The notes below the pieces were generated by a model. The model ran no database searches. It was not told where the DNA came from and saw only the letters and a program-made list of their open reading frames with translations. From Clostridium polynesiense (GTDB taxonomy: Bacteria; Bacillota; Clostridia; Clostridiales; Clostridiaceae), in NCBI RefSeq assembly GCF_000820705.1, contig NZ_CCXI01000100.1, positions 1 through 64,000 of the forward strand: 64,000 nucleotides of DNA, in the 5' to 3' direction. Numbering within the stretch: position 1 is the stretch's first letter; each line of letters begins with the position of its first letter. A program made the translations under genes and the position numbers. This document shows positions 37,414 to 46,610 of this stretch, piece after piece.

Positions 37414-37837
37414 CTCTCCACTGATTATAATTAAAAGGAAATTTGATTAATAACTATTTTATCAATTAGTACAAAGTATAGTATACAAATTATAACACTT
37501 TGTATCAATAACATACAGTATTCTGAATGCGGATAACAGCCTATACCTAATTATATACTGAAGAGATTTAAAATCTTTGTAGTAACTATTAAGTTTCAAA
37601 TAATTTTATAATTCTCTTTCTATTTATTCTTCTCTAACCTATGAAAATTTTTGTATTTATTATTAATATTTTAAATATACAAGATTGGTATATATTATGT
37701 AAAAACCTCAGTTTTTTAAAGTAAATACTAGATATTCAATTATTTCGGCAGGGATTACCTGTTTAAAAATTATTTAAAGTTTATTATAATATATATAGGC
37801 AAATATAATTACAATAATTTAAATAAAGGAGAAAAGA
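37414..37837. other. Intergenic region with inverted repeats
   Basis: A 424-base, very AT-rich divergent gap. The only structure I see is TACAAAG...CTTTGTA (about 37470-37506) around GTATAGTATAC, possibly an operator. A TATAAT lies at about 37785, roughly 50 bases before the next gene. Nothing else coding is visible. Confidence 0.3.
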
Positions 37838-38623
37838 ATGCAGTATAAGAAATATTTACCGATTATCATCGGTCTGTTCTTATTCTCTGGCATCTTATAT
37901 AAAAGACAAGCTTCTGGAGTGATAAGGATTGTTGATAAGTCGGACAGCGCTATTGTGGTTAATGATAACAAAGACTCCATTCAGGTTTCTCCTTCCGATA
38001 AAATAGTGAAGGACGCCTTAAATGAGCTTAATAAAATAGAAACCAATAAAGAAGCCTCTGAGTACTCATATGCTTCTCACGAAGATGAACAAGCCTCTTC
38101 TTCCATGCCCAAAATGAGCAGAGGAGGATCATCTAATTATTCTCCTTATTCAAGTAAATATGGAGAGAAATTAGATTGGTGGAAGGAAGTTAACTCCTTA
38201 ATTCCTATAGGAGCAGTACTTCAGATTAGAGATCTTTACACAGACAAGACCTTTAACGTAAAAAGAACCTTTGGAACAAAACATGCAGATGTGGAACCCT
38301 TAACCCTGCAGGATACCAATATAATTAAGAGTATCTGGGGAGAATTTTCCTGGGAAAGAAGACCGGTGGTAGTTTATTATTCCGGGAAAAGTATAGCCGC
38401 ATCCTTAAGTGCCATGCCTCATGCCGGGGTGGATTCTGAACCCTCTGAAGACATAATAGAAAACCGTTCAGGAGAATATGGAAAAGGTGCAAATTTAGAT
38501 TCCGTTAAAGATAATGGTATGGACGGTGTCATTGATCTGCACTTCTTTAACAGCAGAACTCACGGCAGCGACAAGCTTGATGAAGAGCATCAGAATGCAG
38601 TTTTAAAAGCTTCAGGACAATAA
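37838..38623 (+). CDS. Exported protein with a conserved C-terminal domain of unknown function
   Basis: 261 aa. It has a signal/anchor helix (YLPIIIGLFLFSGILY, residues 6-21), a Ser-rich linker (85-115), then a dense conserved domain (about 120-261): GAVLQIRDLYTDKTFNVKRT, GTKHADVEPL, WGEFSWERRPVVV, ASLSAMPHAGVDS and HFFNSRTHGSDKLDEEHQNA. I recall this domain in clostridial and Bacillus exported proteins, sometimes behind peptidoglycan-binding repeats, but no activity is known to me. The invariant-looking His, Asp and Arg residues suggest metal binding or catalysis, as inference. AAAGGAG precedes ATG. Confidence 0.75.
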   Translation: MQYKKYLPIIIGLFLFSGILYKRQASGVIRIVDKSDSAIVVNDNKDSIQVSPSDKIVKDALNELNKIETNKEASEYSYASHEDEQASSSMPKMSRGGSSNYSPYSSKYGEKLDWWKEVNSLIPIGAVLQIRDLYTDKTFNVKRTFGTKHADVEPLTLQDTNIIKSIWGEFSWERRPVVVYYSGKSIAASLSAMPHAGVDSEPSEDIIENRSGEYGKGANLDSVKDNGMDGVIDLHFFNSRTHGSDKLDEEHQNAVLKASGQ

Positions 38624-38641
38624 TTATATAAAAAGATACAT

Positions 38642-38690
38642 AGAGAATATGCACTTATAAGCTGCGCTTTGGTGCATATTCTCTTTTTTG
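38642..38690 (+). terminator. Terminator after the exported protein
   Basis: AGAGAATATGCAC (38642-38654) pairs perfectly with GTGCATATTCTCT (38672-38684), followed by TTTTT. Confidence 0.9.
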
Positions 38691-38717
38691 ATTATTATCA
38701 AAAGTATATTTCTATTT

Positions 38718-39872
38718 TTAAAAGTAATTATTTAAACTTTCTTCTATAGACCTCACAGCATAAGCTATATTTTCCATGGTAGTAAAATGAGAAAAACTGA
38801 ATCTTACAGTTCCTCTGGGAAAAGTATTTAGTACTTTATGAGCTGAAGGTGCACAGTGGAGACCGCTTCTGGTGCTGATATTATAATATTTATTTAAGGT
38901 ATGGCATACAACTCCGTTATCTTTATCATTAAAATCTAAAGATACTACCGCTGTCCTATTTTCTGTATCCCCCAGCCCTATTAATTGAACTTTGTCTATT
39001 TTCTTAATTCCTTTTATAAATGCCTCAGTAAGCTCCATTTCTTTCTCCCTGATATTAATTATTCCCTGCTTAAATATATATTTTAAAGAAGCATTTAATC
39101 CATATATCCCAAGCAAATTTGGAGTACCTGACTCAAATTTATCCGGCATATAGGAAGGTTGAATCTCCAGTTCCGACAGACTTCCGGTGCCTCCTTCTAT
39201 CAAAGGTACAACCTTATTATTAAGCTCCTCAGTAATAAGAAAGCCTCCTATCCCCTGAGGTCCCAGCAGGCTTTTATGACCGGTAAAAGCTAAAGCACTT
39301 GCGCCTAGCTCTTTAAAATTTATATCCATACATCCAGCAGTTTGAGCAGCATCTATTATATAATATATTCCGTGCTTCCTGCATATAGCTCCTACTTCTT
39401 TAAGAGGCATAATTGTACCGCACACATTTGAAGCATGTGTGATTATTACAGCTTTAGTATTAGGCTTAATGAGCTCTTCAAAACTCTCCAAAACAAGCTG
39501 TCCATAATTATTACAGGGACATTTAGAAAATTCCACTCCTTCTTTAGCTAATGAGTTTAAGGGCCTCATTACAGCATTATGTTCCATAGAGGATATAATT
39601 ACATGATCCCCTTTTTTAAGCAGTCCTTTTATCAGTATATTTAAGCTATGGGTTATATTGGCTGTAAAAATTACATTCTCAGGCTTATCAAAGTTAAATA
39701 ATTCACAAAGTAACTCTCTGGTTTCAAAAGCTATATTCTCCGCTTCAAAAGCCTTTGAATAAGCTCCTCTATTAATGCTACCCCCTACTTTTGTTATATA
39801 GTTATTTATTGCTTCCGCTACCCCCGGAGCTTTAGGAAAAGAAGTAGCTGCATTATCCATGTAAATTTCCAT
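38718..39872 (-). CDS. Class V aminotransferase, cysteine desulfurase/selenocysteine lyase type
   Basis: 384-aa PLP enzyme. It starts MEIYMDNAATSFPKAPGVAE and has IIDAAQTAGCMDINFKELGA, the PLP lysine in ALAFTGHKSLLGPQGIGG, and the active-site loop STRSGLHCAPSAHKV with the catalytic Cys in LHCAP. This subgroup is often found beside yedE/yedF, as here in divergent orientation, and may supply sulfur or selenium as persulfide or selenide. Choosing between cysteine desulfurase and selenocysteine lyase is not possible from the sequence. GGGGAGAG precedes ATG. Confidence 0.9.
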   Translation of the reverse strand: MEIYMDNAATSFPKAPGVAEAINNYITKVGGSINRGAYSKAFEAENIAFETRELLCELFNFDKPENVIFTANITHSLNILIKGLLKKGDHVIISSMEHNAVMRPLNSLAKEGVEFSKCPCNNYGQLVLESFEELIKPNTKAVIITHASNVCGTIMPLKEVGAICRKHGIYYIIDAAQTAGCMDINFKELGASALAFTGHKSLLGPQGIGGFLITEELNNKVVPLIEGGTGSLSELEIQPSYMPDKFESGTPNLLGIYGLNASLKYIFKQGIINIREKEMELTEAFIKGIKKIDKVQLIGLGDTENRTAVVSLDFNDKDNGVVCHTLNKYYNISTRSGLHCAPSAHKVLNTFPRGTVRFSFSHFTTMENIAYAVRSIEESLNNYF

Positions 39873-40032
39873 TTAATCTCTCTCCCCTTATTTGTCATGG
39901 TTATTTCAAATATCTATAGACCTTCTTTCACCTATAGAATATAACGATTTAACGAATTATGAATTTTTTGATAACATTTAACTGATGGAATTATTGTTAT
40001 TATAATAACAGACTTGGAGGGGGATGTAAATT

Positions 40033-41115
40033 ATGAAAGAAAAAAGAGGGATAATCCTGGGAGGCGCTTTGATAGGAATTCTATCAGTAGCTGCTGTGTA
40101 TTTTGGTAATCCCAAAAATATGGGTATATGTATTGCCTGCTTTATCAGGGATACCGCCGGAGCTCTAAGTTTACACGGAGCTGATACCCTTCAATATGTA
40201 AGACCTGAAATACTTGGAATGGTACTTGGAGCCTTTATAATCGCATATTTCAAAAAGGAATTTAGTTCAAAAGGCGGTTCTTCCCCATTTCTAAGATTTT
40301 TAATCGGTTTTGCAGTGATGATTGGTGCTCTGATGTTCTTAGGGTGTCCAACAAGAATGGTACTAAGATTAGCTGGTGGAGACTTTAATGCCTTATTTGG
40401 AATTGCAGGCTTTACAGTAGGTATAGTAATTGGTATCTTCTTTCTAAATAAAGGATTCACCTTAAAAAGAAATTACAAACAAACGCAATTTGAAGGATTT
40501 TTATTTCCTATAATTAATGTTATCTTACTGGCTCTAGTGGCCAGTGGTTCAGTGCTTCTTCTCTTCTCTGCAAAGGGACCGGGTTCCATGCATGCTCCTG
40601 TGCTCATATCTCTTGCTTTAGGAGCTGCTGCTGGTATTGTGTGTCAAAGAACAAGGCTTTGTATGGCCGGTGGAATCAGAGATTTACTTCTTTTTAAAGA
40701 TTCGTATTTAATGTGGGGCTTTATTTCTATAACTGTTGCTGCATTTTTAGGCAACTTAGTCTTAGGCTTTTTTTCACCGGGATTTGCAAACCAGCCTGTT
40801 GCTCACACTGATGGATTGTGGAACTTCCTTGGTATGACTGTAGTTGGATGGGGTTCCATACTTTTAGGAGGATGCCCAATGAGACAGCTTATTTTAAGCG
40901 GAGAAGGCAATGTTGATTCAGTTGTAACTATTATGGGTATGCTTCTAGGAGCAGCCTTTGCTCATAACTTTAAGCTGGCATCCAGCCCTGCAGGACCTAC
41001 CCCTAACGGACAAATTGCTGTTCTGCTTTGCTTGGTCTTTTTAGCTGCGGTTTCATTCCTATCAAGAGATTCAAAATTATCCATGAAGATGAAAGGAGAG
41101 GTTAGTGTTGGTTAG
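40033..41115 (+). CDS. yedE: YedE-type membrane transporter (selenium/sulfur metabolism)
   Basis: 360 aa, about nine or ten helices in two repeats of the YeeE/YedE fold. Conserved cysteine motifs are MGICIACFIRDTAGALSLHG, FLGCPTRMVLRLAGGD, CQRTRLCMAGGIRDLLLFKD and LLGGCPMRQLILSGEGN. YeeE/TsuA proteins import thiosulfate; the longer YedE form with YedF and DUF3343 is linked by gene context to selenium traffic. It starts at ATG 40033 after GGAGGGGG and overlaps yedF by 11 bases. The protein is complete. Confidence 0.9.
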   Translation: MKEKRGIILGGALIGILSVAAVYFGNPKNMGICIACFIRDTAGALSLHGADTLQYVRPEILGMVLGAFIIAYFKKEFSSKGGSSPFLRFLIGFAVMIGALMFLGCPTRMVLRLAGGDFNALFGIAGFTVGIVIGIFFLNKGFTLKRNYKQTQFEGFLFPIINVILLALVASGSVLLLFSAKGPGSMHAPVLISLALGAAAGIVCQRTRLCMAGGIRDLLLFKDSYLMWGFISITVAAFLGNLVLGFFSPGFANQPVAHTDGLWNFLGMTVVGWGSILLGGCPMRQLILSGEGNVDSVVTIMGMLLGAAFAHNFKLASSPAGPTPNGQIAVLLCLVFLAAVSFLSRDSKLSMKMKGEVSVG

Positions 41116-41314
41116 AATAGACGCCAGAGGAATGTCATGTCCCCAACCGGTTTTAATGTGTAAAAAAGCCCTGGGGGGAAACCCTGAAGGAATAGAGATT
41201 TTAGTAGATAATAACACAGCCTGCAGGAATGTGGAAAGATTTATGAAAAATTCAGGCTACAATGTTTCAATAAAAGAAATGGAAGAAGAGTATTTACTCA
41301 CTGGAGTAAAATAA
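41105..41314 (+). CDS. yedF: TusA/YedF-family sulfurtransferase-like protein
   Basis: 69 aa, one TusA-like domain: RIDARGMSCPQPVLMCKKAL with the CPxP active-site motif, then EILVDNNTACRNVERFMKNS. It would carry sulfur or selenium as a per-sulfide/selenide between the transporter and the PLP enzyme. Shorter than the fused YedF proteins (about 200 aa), with the DUF3343 part encoded separately just downstream. GTG start at 41105 within the end of yedE; TTG at 41108 is an alternative. AGGAGAGG lies upstream. Confidence 0.88.
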   Translation: MLVRIDARGMSCPQPVLMCKKALGGNPEGIEILVDNNTACRNVERFMKNSGYNVSIKEMEEEYLLTGVK

Positions 41315-41316
41315 TC

Positions 41317-41550
41317 ATGGAGTATATAGCTACATTTTTTACACATTCAGGAGCCATTAAATTCAGTAGATTCCTTACAAAAAATAATATAGACAATGAG
41401 ACCTCTCCTGTTCCAAGAAAACTAAGCTCAAGCTGCGGTATCGGCGTGACATTTTATTATCAGGGAAATACAGAAGATATTCACAGTGACGATATGGAAA
41501 AACTATTTTCTAAAGTTAATAATGATTACTTATTGGTAAAAGAATTTTAG
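41317..41550 (+). CDS. DUF3343 protein
   Basis: 77 aa with the DUF3343 pattern: EYIATFFTHSGAIKFSRFLT, then PVPRKLSSSCGIGVTFYYQG, in which SSCG is the conserved cysteine motif. It follows yedF by two bases and ends the cluster. DUF3343 genes nearly always accompany yedE/yedF and are thought to handle sulfur or selenium, but biochemical proof is lacking to my knowledge. Confidence 0.88.
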   Translation: MEYIATFFTHSGAIKFSRFLTKNNIDNETSPVPRKLSSSCGIGVTFYYQGNTEDIHSDDMEKLFSKVNNDYLLVKEF

Positions 41551-41559
41551 TTGTAAAAC

Positions 41560-41606
41560 AAAAAGAAACTTTGATGAATCCGGTCAGCCATCAAAGTTTC
41601 TTTTTT
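41560..41606 (+). terminator. Terminator of the yedE cluster
   Basis: AAAAAGAAACTTTGATG (41560-41576) pairs perfectly with CATCAAAGTTTCTTTTT around a 12-base loop and is followed by further T's. Confidence 0.9.
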
Positions 41607-41937
41607 ATTTGCATTATTTTATAAAAATCCCTTCATTGCTATACATTTTCTTTTAAAAACACCCAAATTTCTGTTATGGTTTACATGAAAATCTAAGGTA
41701 TTTATACCTTGCACACAGGTAAATACTATGTTATAGTAAGTTGTTCGAAAGACGATGCTAAAATTTGAAGATTATATTAATTGACCTTCAATCCTGGTAA
41801 GTGAATGTTTAAAATTTTCTATTTTATAATATAGCGTCAGATAAAAACACCGGCTTTTGAATATTCCATAAAGGAGCTTCAGATAATAAATATAATAATA
41901 TCTGAAGTAAAGTCAAAGAAAAAAGTGAGGATTTTAA
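41607..41937 (+). other. Leader region of the DEAD-box helicase gene
   Basis: About 330 bases without a gene. TATAAT at 41825 lacks a strong -35. A 9-bp hairpin CTTCAGATA (41877-41885) / TATCTGAAG (41899-41907) lies 30 bases before the helicase start; GGAGC overlaps its 5' side. Long structured leaders are usual for cold-induced DEAD-box genes, which suggests post-transcriptional control, by inference. Confidence 0.35.
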
Positions 41938-43515
41938 ATGAACGATATTAAATTTTACAACTTAGGACTTAACAAGAACATACTTAAATCAATAGATGAT
42001 ATGGGCTTTGAAGAGCCTTCACAAATACAGGCAGAAGTAATCCCTGTACTTTTAGAGGGATATGACGCAATAGGTCAGGCACAGACAGGAACTGGTAAAA
42101 CTCTAGCCTTCGGTGCTCCTATCTTAAATCAGTTAGACACTTCTTTTAAAGGGGTAAAGGCCATAGTTTTAACTCCAACCAGAGAGCTTGCTATACAGGT
42201 AAATGATGAAATCGCACGTATAGCCAAATATTCAAGAGTGAAGCTCCTTCCGGTTTACGGCGGGCAGCCTATAGACAGACAAATCAGGGCTTTAAAAAGC
42301 GGTATTGACATAGTAGTAGGTACACCTGGTAGAATTCTTGACCTTATAAGACGAAACGTACTTCATCTTGAAAATATACAGTTTTTAGTACTGGACGAAG
42401 CTGATGAAATGCTCAATATGGGCTTTATTGATGACATAGAAGAAATAATAAAAAATTCAAACAGCAGCAGGCAGACACTATTATTCTCAGCTACCATGCC
42501 CGCTGAAATCAAAAAGCTTTCAAAAAGATATATGAAAAATGACACAAAGCATATATCCATAATAAAAAATACAATGACAGTATCTACAATAGATCAATAT
42601 TATTTTGAAATTAAGCATAAAGACAGATTCGAATCCTTATGCAGGATACTGGATGTGGATGAACCCTCCAGTGCAATAATTTTCTGCAATACAAAAAGAG
42701 GTGTAGATGAGCTTGTTGAATCCCTTCAAATAAGAGGATACAATGTTGAGGGTATGCATGGAGACATGAGCCAAAACCTAAGATTAAACACTTTAAGAAA
42801 GTTTAAAGAAGGATCTCTTGAGTTCCTTGTAGCTACAGATGTTGCAGCAAGAGGAATAGACGTGGAAAATGTCACTCACGTTATTAACTATGATATACCT
42901 CAGGATATTGAATCTTATGTTCACAGAATCGGAAGAACAGGAAGAGCAAATAAAACCGGTATAGCCTACTCTCTTGTAACTCCTAGAGAATATATGACTT
43001 TAAAGCAGATTGAAAAATCTACAAAAGGAAAAATCAAAAGAAAAGATCTTCCTACAATAGACGATATATTCTACTCAAAATACAATAACATCATAAATAG
43101 GATTAAGGAATCCATAGAAAAAGAAGATTATAAGAGATTTGTTCCTCTTACTGCAGAGCTGGATGAAGAATTTAATCTGGTAGAGGTAGCTGCTGCACTG
43201 ATGCATATGGTATACAGTAAAGAAATAAGCTACGAATATACGGAAAACTCTATAGGTTCAGACAATTCCTATGTAAGACTGTTCTTAACCATAGGAAGAA
43301 TGGATAGGGTAAATCCTAAATCCATGCTTCAGTTCTTTAATGACACCGCCGGTGTTAACAAAGAAGATATTGGAGATATTGATATAATGGAGAAATTCTC
43401 CTTTGTTGATGTTAGCGAAAGAGCGGTTGAAGCCCTTCTTAAGAAGAGCAACGGTAAAAGATTAGGAAACAGAAAAGTAAAAATTGAGGTTTCTAAAGGT
43501 AGAAAAAATAAATAA
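41938..43515 (+). CDS. DEAD-box ATP-dependent RNA helicase with DbpA-type RNA-binding domain
   Basis: Unwinds RNA duplexes in ribosome assembly or mRNA turnover. The 525-aa protein has the Q-motif (FEEPSQIQ), motif I AQTGTGKT, Ia PTRELAIQ, II VLDEADEML, III SAT, V ATDVAARGIDV and VI HRIGRTGRA, covering residues 1-370. The C-terminal end (about 440-515) forms a DbpA-type RNA-recognition fold (VRLFLTIGRMDRVNPKSMLQ through EVSKGRKNK), as in CsdA/DbpA/YxiN proteins. Whether it is a 23S hairpin-92-specific DbpA or a general CsdA-like helicase is not settled. A clear terminator follows. Confidence 0.93.
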   Translation: MNDIKFYNLGLNKNILKSIDDMGFEEPSQIQAEVIPVLLEGYDAIGQAQTGTGKTLAFGAPILNQLDTSFKGVKAIVLTPTRELAIQVNDEIARIAKYSRVKLLPVYGGQPIDRQIRALKSGIDIVVGTPGRILDLIRRNVLHLENIQFLVLDEADEMLNMGFIDDIEEIIKNSNSSRQTLLFSATMPAEIKKLSKRYMKNDTKHISIIKNTMTVSTIDQYYFEIKHKDRFESLCRILDVDEPSSAIIFCNTKRGVDELVESLQIRGYNVEGMHGDMSQNLRLNTLRKFKEGSLEFLVATDVAARGIDVENVTHVINYDIPQDIESYVHRIGRTGRANKTGIAYSLVTPREYMTLKQIEKSTKGKIKRKDLPTIDDIFYSKYNNIINRIKESIEKEDYKRFVPLTAELDEEFNLVEVAAALMHMVYSKEISYEYTENSIGSDNSYVRLFLTIGRMDRVNPKSMLQFFNDTAGVNKEDIGDIDIMEKFSFVDVSERAVEALLKKSNGKRLGNRKVKIEVSKGRKNK

Positions 43516-43530
43516 AAATAATTAATTTAA

Positions 43531-43580
43531 AAGGCTCAGTCATAGAGAACTTATATTGTTCTTTGTGACCGGGCCTTTTA
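43531..43580 (+). terminator. Terminator of the helicase gene
   Basis: AAGGCTCAGTCA (43531-43542) pairs with TGACCGGGCCTT (43566-43577) with one mismatch, with extra pairing AAC/GTT inside, then TTT. Confidence 0.75.
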
Positions 43581-43727
43581 TATTCCTCTATTTAACGAAA
43601 GAAGGTTTTGTCGAAAATAAAGGATATTTTTATTATATTGTATGATAGTGTAACCATAATAATAGGCATAACATAAAATGTTTATATAAGTGAACTTACG
43701 AGTAAACGCAAATGAGGAGTGAGAGCT

Positions 43728-44483
43728 ATGAAGGTAGTAATTTTATGCGGAGGAAGGGGTTCCAGACTTAAATCAGAAAAGGACAATACTCCTAAACCTC
43801 TGGCACTGGTGAGAGGTAAACCCCTTATTTGGCATATTATCAATATTTACAGAAAATTTGGATATAAAGATTTTATACTTCCCCTTGGTTATGGAGGAGA
43901 TTTAATAAAGGAATACTTTTATAATTATCAATGGAAAAACAGCAACTTTTCCATCGACTACTCAAAAAGTGAAACTCAGCTTTTAAGCTCCCATGAAGAT
44001 TGGAAGGTAACCCTTATAGATACCGGTATAGACACAATGACCGGAGGAAGAATCAAAAGGATAGAAAAATATATTGATGAAGATAATTTTATGCTAACCT
44101 ATTCAGACGGTCTCTGTAATATAGATATAAATAAACTTTTAAAACACCATCTGGATAAAGGGAAAATAGCTACGGTTACTGGAATTGCAAGAAAGAGTCA
44201 GTATGGAATAATGGAGGTAAAAGACGGTCTGGCAGTAGATTTTAAGGAAAAAAAATCCTTGGACGGCATAATAAACGGAGGCTTTTTTGTACTAAATAAA
44301 AAAATATTTCAATATTTGTGGGATGACAGCAGCTGCATATTTGAAGAGGAGCCGCTTAGGCAGTTAGCATCTCAGGAAAATCTTGCAGTTTTTATGCATA
44401 AGGGTATCTGGCTGGCAGTAGATACTTATAAGGATTTGAAGGAAGCGGATAAAGTTTGGGATATGCACAGGCTATACCCTTAA
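43728..44483 (+). CDS. rfbF: Glucose-1-phosphate cytidylyltransferase-like nucleotidyltransferase
   Basis: Makes CDP-glucose from CTP and glucose-1-phosphate, the entry step to CDP-deoxysugars. The 251-aa protein has the nucleotidyltransferase signature MKVVILCGGRGSRLKSEKDN, TPKPLALVRGKPLIWHII, then MLTYSDGLCNIDINKLL (metal-binding Asp) and DGIINGGFFVLNKKIFQYL. The length and INGGFFV match RfbF. ATG at 43728 has GAGGAG upstream; a GTG at 43719 overlaps it. It shares the cluster with the CDP-glucose 4,6-dehydratase gene at 49540, which supports CDP-glucose as product. Confidence 0.88.
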   Translation: MKVVILCGGRGSRLKSEKDNTPKPLALVRGKPLIWHIINIYRKFGYKDFILPLGYGGDLIKEYFYNYQWKNSNFSIDYSKSETQLLSSHEDWKVTLIDTGIDTMTGGRIKRIEKYIDEDNFMLTYSDGLCNIDINKLLKHHLDKGKIATVTGIARKSQYGIMEVKDGLAVDFKEKKSLDGIINGGFFVLNKKIFQYLWDDSSCIFEEEPLRQLASQENLAVFMHKGIWLAVDTYKDLKEADKVWDMHRLYP

Positions 44484-44486
44484 CCT

Positions 44487-44520
44487 TATAATGAGCTTTA
44501 TGGGCATAAGGCTCATTATA
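44487..44520 (+). repeat. Inverted repeat between rfbF and glycosyltransferase gene
   Basis: TATAATGAGC (44487-44496) and GCTCATTATA (44511-44520) form a 10-bp perfect hairpin with a 14-base loop. There is no T-tract after it, so it is more likely an mRNA-stability or processing hairpin than a terminator. Confidence 0.45.
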
Positions 44521-44563
44521 CATACTCCGCTATAAGGAAATAAGGGGAGGCATAGAAACCGAT

Positions 44564-46588
44564 ATGGAGGATAATTTTATAATTAAAAATACTTTATTTA
44601 ATAAAAAAAATTGTTATTTTTGTACTTTGGCAAGTAATGAATATACTTTAAAGGTTTTAGCTTTATATTCTTCATTAAAGGAACATTGTCCAAGTTTTCA
44701 TTTCTGGATATGCTGTATGGATGATGAAATATTTACTTCAATTAAGGGGCTGGAATTAGAAGATATAACCCTCTTTAAGGTAAAAGAAATAGAAACCTCA
44801 GAGATATTAAAGGTAAAGCAATCAAGGATGAAAAATGAATACTGCTGGACCTTAAAGCCATTTATTATAAAATATTTACTAGATAAATTCAATTTGGAAG
44901 CTCTTATATATATGGATGGAGATATATTCTTTTTCTCAGATCCCACAGAAACATTCAACTATTTAAAAAATCATTCAGTTTTATTATGTCCACAAAGAGA
45001 CTTAGAGTGGGCTCATAATATTTACGGATACTACCAGGCAGGCTTTATAGGATTTAAAAATGATGAATATGGATTAGCCGCACTTAACTGGTGGAAGGAT
45101 AAATGCCTTGAGTGGTGTTTCATTAAAGCTGATCCCGAGCATCAAAGATTTGGCGATCAAAAGTATCTGGATAGGATTCCTGAATTGTTTAAAGGGGTTT
45201 TAATATCTAAAAACCTTGGTTTAGATGCAGCTCCATGGAACTGCATTTATAATAATAACTACAATATTTATCAAAGAAACAATGAGCTTTACATTGAAGA
45301 TTTCAAGCTTCTATGCTTTCATTTTGCATGTATAAGCATATTCAACGAGGAGGAATACGACCTTTGGACCTTTGATTATATCCCCATGAAAGATATAGTG
45401 AAAGAAAAGATATACTCACACTATATATCTAGACTTCAGAGGGTGCTTCAATATCTTAGAGATTATTCTAAAATTAACGTTTCCTCACTTTTCAGTACAT
45501 CTTCTCCTAAAAACGCAAAGACTTATTTTAAATTGGAAGCAAAAAATGTAACATCTGATAATGCTTTTAATGATAATTATAAAGTAAAATCTCCTTTGGT
45601 GGAGATATCCATTCCCGCCGAGATTCTTCCAAAGGATGTTTCCAATACTCGTCCAAAGGCTTCGGCATATAGCTTCTGCAGTATTGTAAATGAATATAAT
45701 CTTCCTAAATTTCTGGCTTTATATAAATCATTACAAGCACATGCTTCAGGCTTTCATATTTGGATATGTGCTTTAGATGAGTACATCTTTAATATTCTAA
45801 ATGATATGCACCTTAAAAACTGTACCATTATCCCCTCCTCCCATATAGAAAACAATCATGTTATAAGAGCTAAATCAAGCAGAAACCTGCTGGAATACTC
45901 CTGGACCTTAAAACCTGTATTCATTGAATACCTTATTGAGAATCATGGTGTGGACAGTCTCATATATTGCGATGCGGATATATTCCTCTACTCTTCTCCT
46001 GAAGATTTAATAGAGGAATGGAAGGGTCACTCGGTATTTATGTGCAGACAGAGAAGGGATTATGAGGAGGAAAAAATGTATGGAGGCTTTCAAAGCAGCC
46101 TTATAGGTTTTAAAAACACCATAAATTCCTTATCAATTATCAAATGGTGGAAAGAAAAATGCCTTAAATGGTGCTATGCCATGCCAGACATTGAAAACAA
46201 ACTCTTTAGTGACCAGAGATATCTAGATGAAATCCCCTTGCTTTTCTCAGATATAAAATTAATTGAACATCCCGGAATCAACTCAGCCCCCTGGAATATA
46301 AATAAAAAAAATATCTATTATAATAACGGAGAAATCTATATTGATGGTGTTAGGCTTATTTCTTATAATTTTGAAAATCTTAAAATTTTGTCTCCTACGG
46401 AATTTGACCTATACAGTTCCCCTTCTGTAAAGCTCTCAGAAAAGGATATAAAAAATCTATATGGTCCTTACATTAAAGAAATACAGAAAGTATTAACTAG
46501 TCTGCAGGAGTCACACAGCAGCTTAATTTACCAATTATATAAAGATAGGTCTCAAACAAGCTCAATTAATTATTTCAAATCAAACTAA
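44564..46588 (+). CDS. Two-domain glycosyltransferase-like protein (GT-A, DxD)
   Basis: 674 aa built of two homologous modules. Module 1 (about 18-300) has NCYFCTLASNEYTLKVLALY, YMDGDIFFFSDP (DxD motif) and FGDQKYLDRIP. Module 2 (about 365-650) has YSFCSIVNEYNLPKFLALYK, YCDADIFLYSSP (DxD) and FSDQRYLDEIP. Each module ends with a NAAPWN/SAPWN-like segment and a fold like GT8-related nucleotide-sugar transferases. Both DxD motifs are intact, so both may be active, acting on different linkages. No transmembrane helix. Genes around it make a CDP-deoxysugar, a plausible donor. The start ATG has GGGGAGG about 14 bases upstream, which is a little far. Confidence 0.8.
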   Translation: MEDNFIIKNTLFNKKNCYFCTLASNEYTLKVLALYSSLKEHCPSFHFWICCMDDEIFTSIKGLELEDITLFKVKEIETSEILKVKQSRMKNEYCWTLKPFIIKYLLDKFNLEALIYMDGDIFFFSDPTETFNYLKNHSVLLCPQRDLEWAHNIYGYYQAGFIGFKNDEYGLAALNWWKDKCLEWCFIKADPEHQRFGDQKYLDRIPELFKGVLISKNLGLDAAPWNCIYNNNYNIYQRNNELYIEDFKLLCFHFACISIFNEEEYDLWTFDYIPMKDIVKEKIYSHYISRLQRVLQYLRDYSKINVSSLFSTSSPKNAKTYFKLEAKNVTSDNAFNDNYKVKSPLVEISIPAEILPKDVSNTRPKASAYSFCSIVNEYNLPKFLALYKSLQAHASGFHIWICALDEYIFNILNDMHLKNCTIIPSSHIENNHVIRAKSSRNLLEYSWTLKPVFIEYLIENHGVDSLIYCDADIFLYSSPEDLIEEWKGHSVFMCRQRRDYEEEKMYGGFQSSLIGFKNTINSLSIIKWWKEKCLKWCYAMPDIENKLFSDQRYLDEIPLLFSDIKLIEHPGINSAPWNINKKNIYYNNGEIYIDGVRLISYNFENLKILSPTEFDLYSSPSVKLSEKDIKNLYGPYIKEIQKVLTSLQESHSSLIYQLYKDRSQTSSINYFKSN

Positions 46589-46610
46589 CATTGAAAAGAG
46601 GTAGCTAAAG

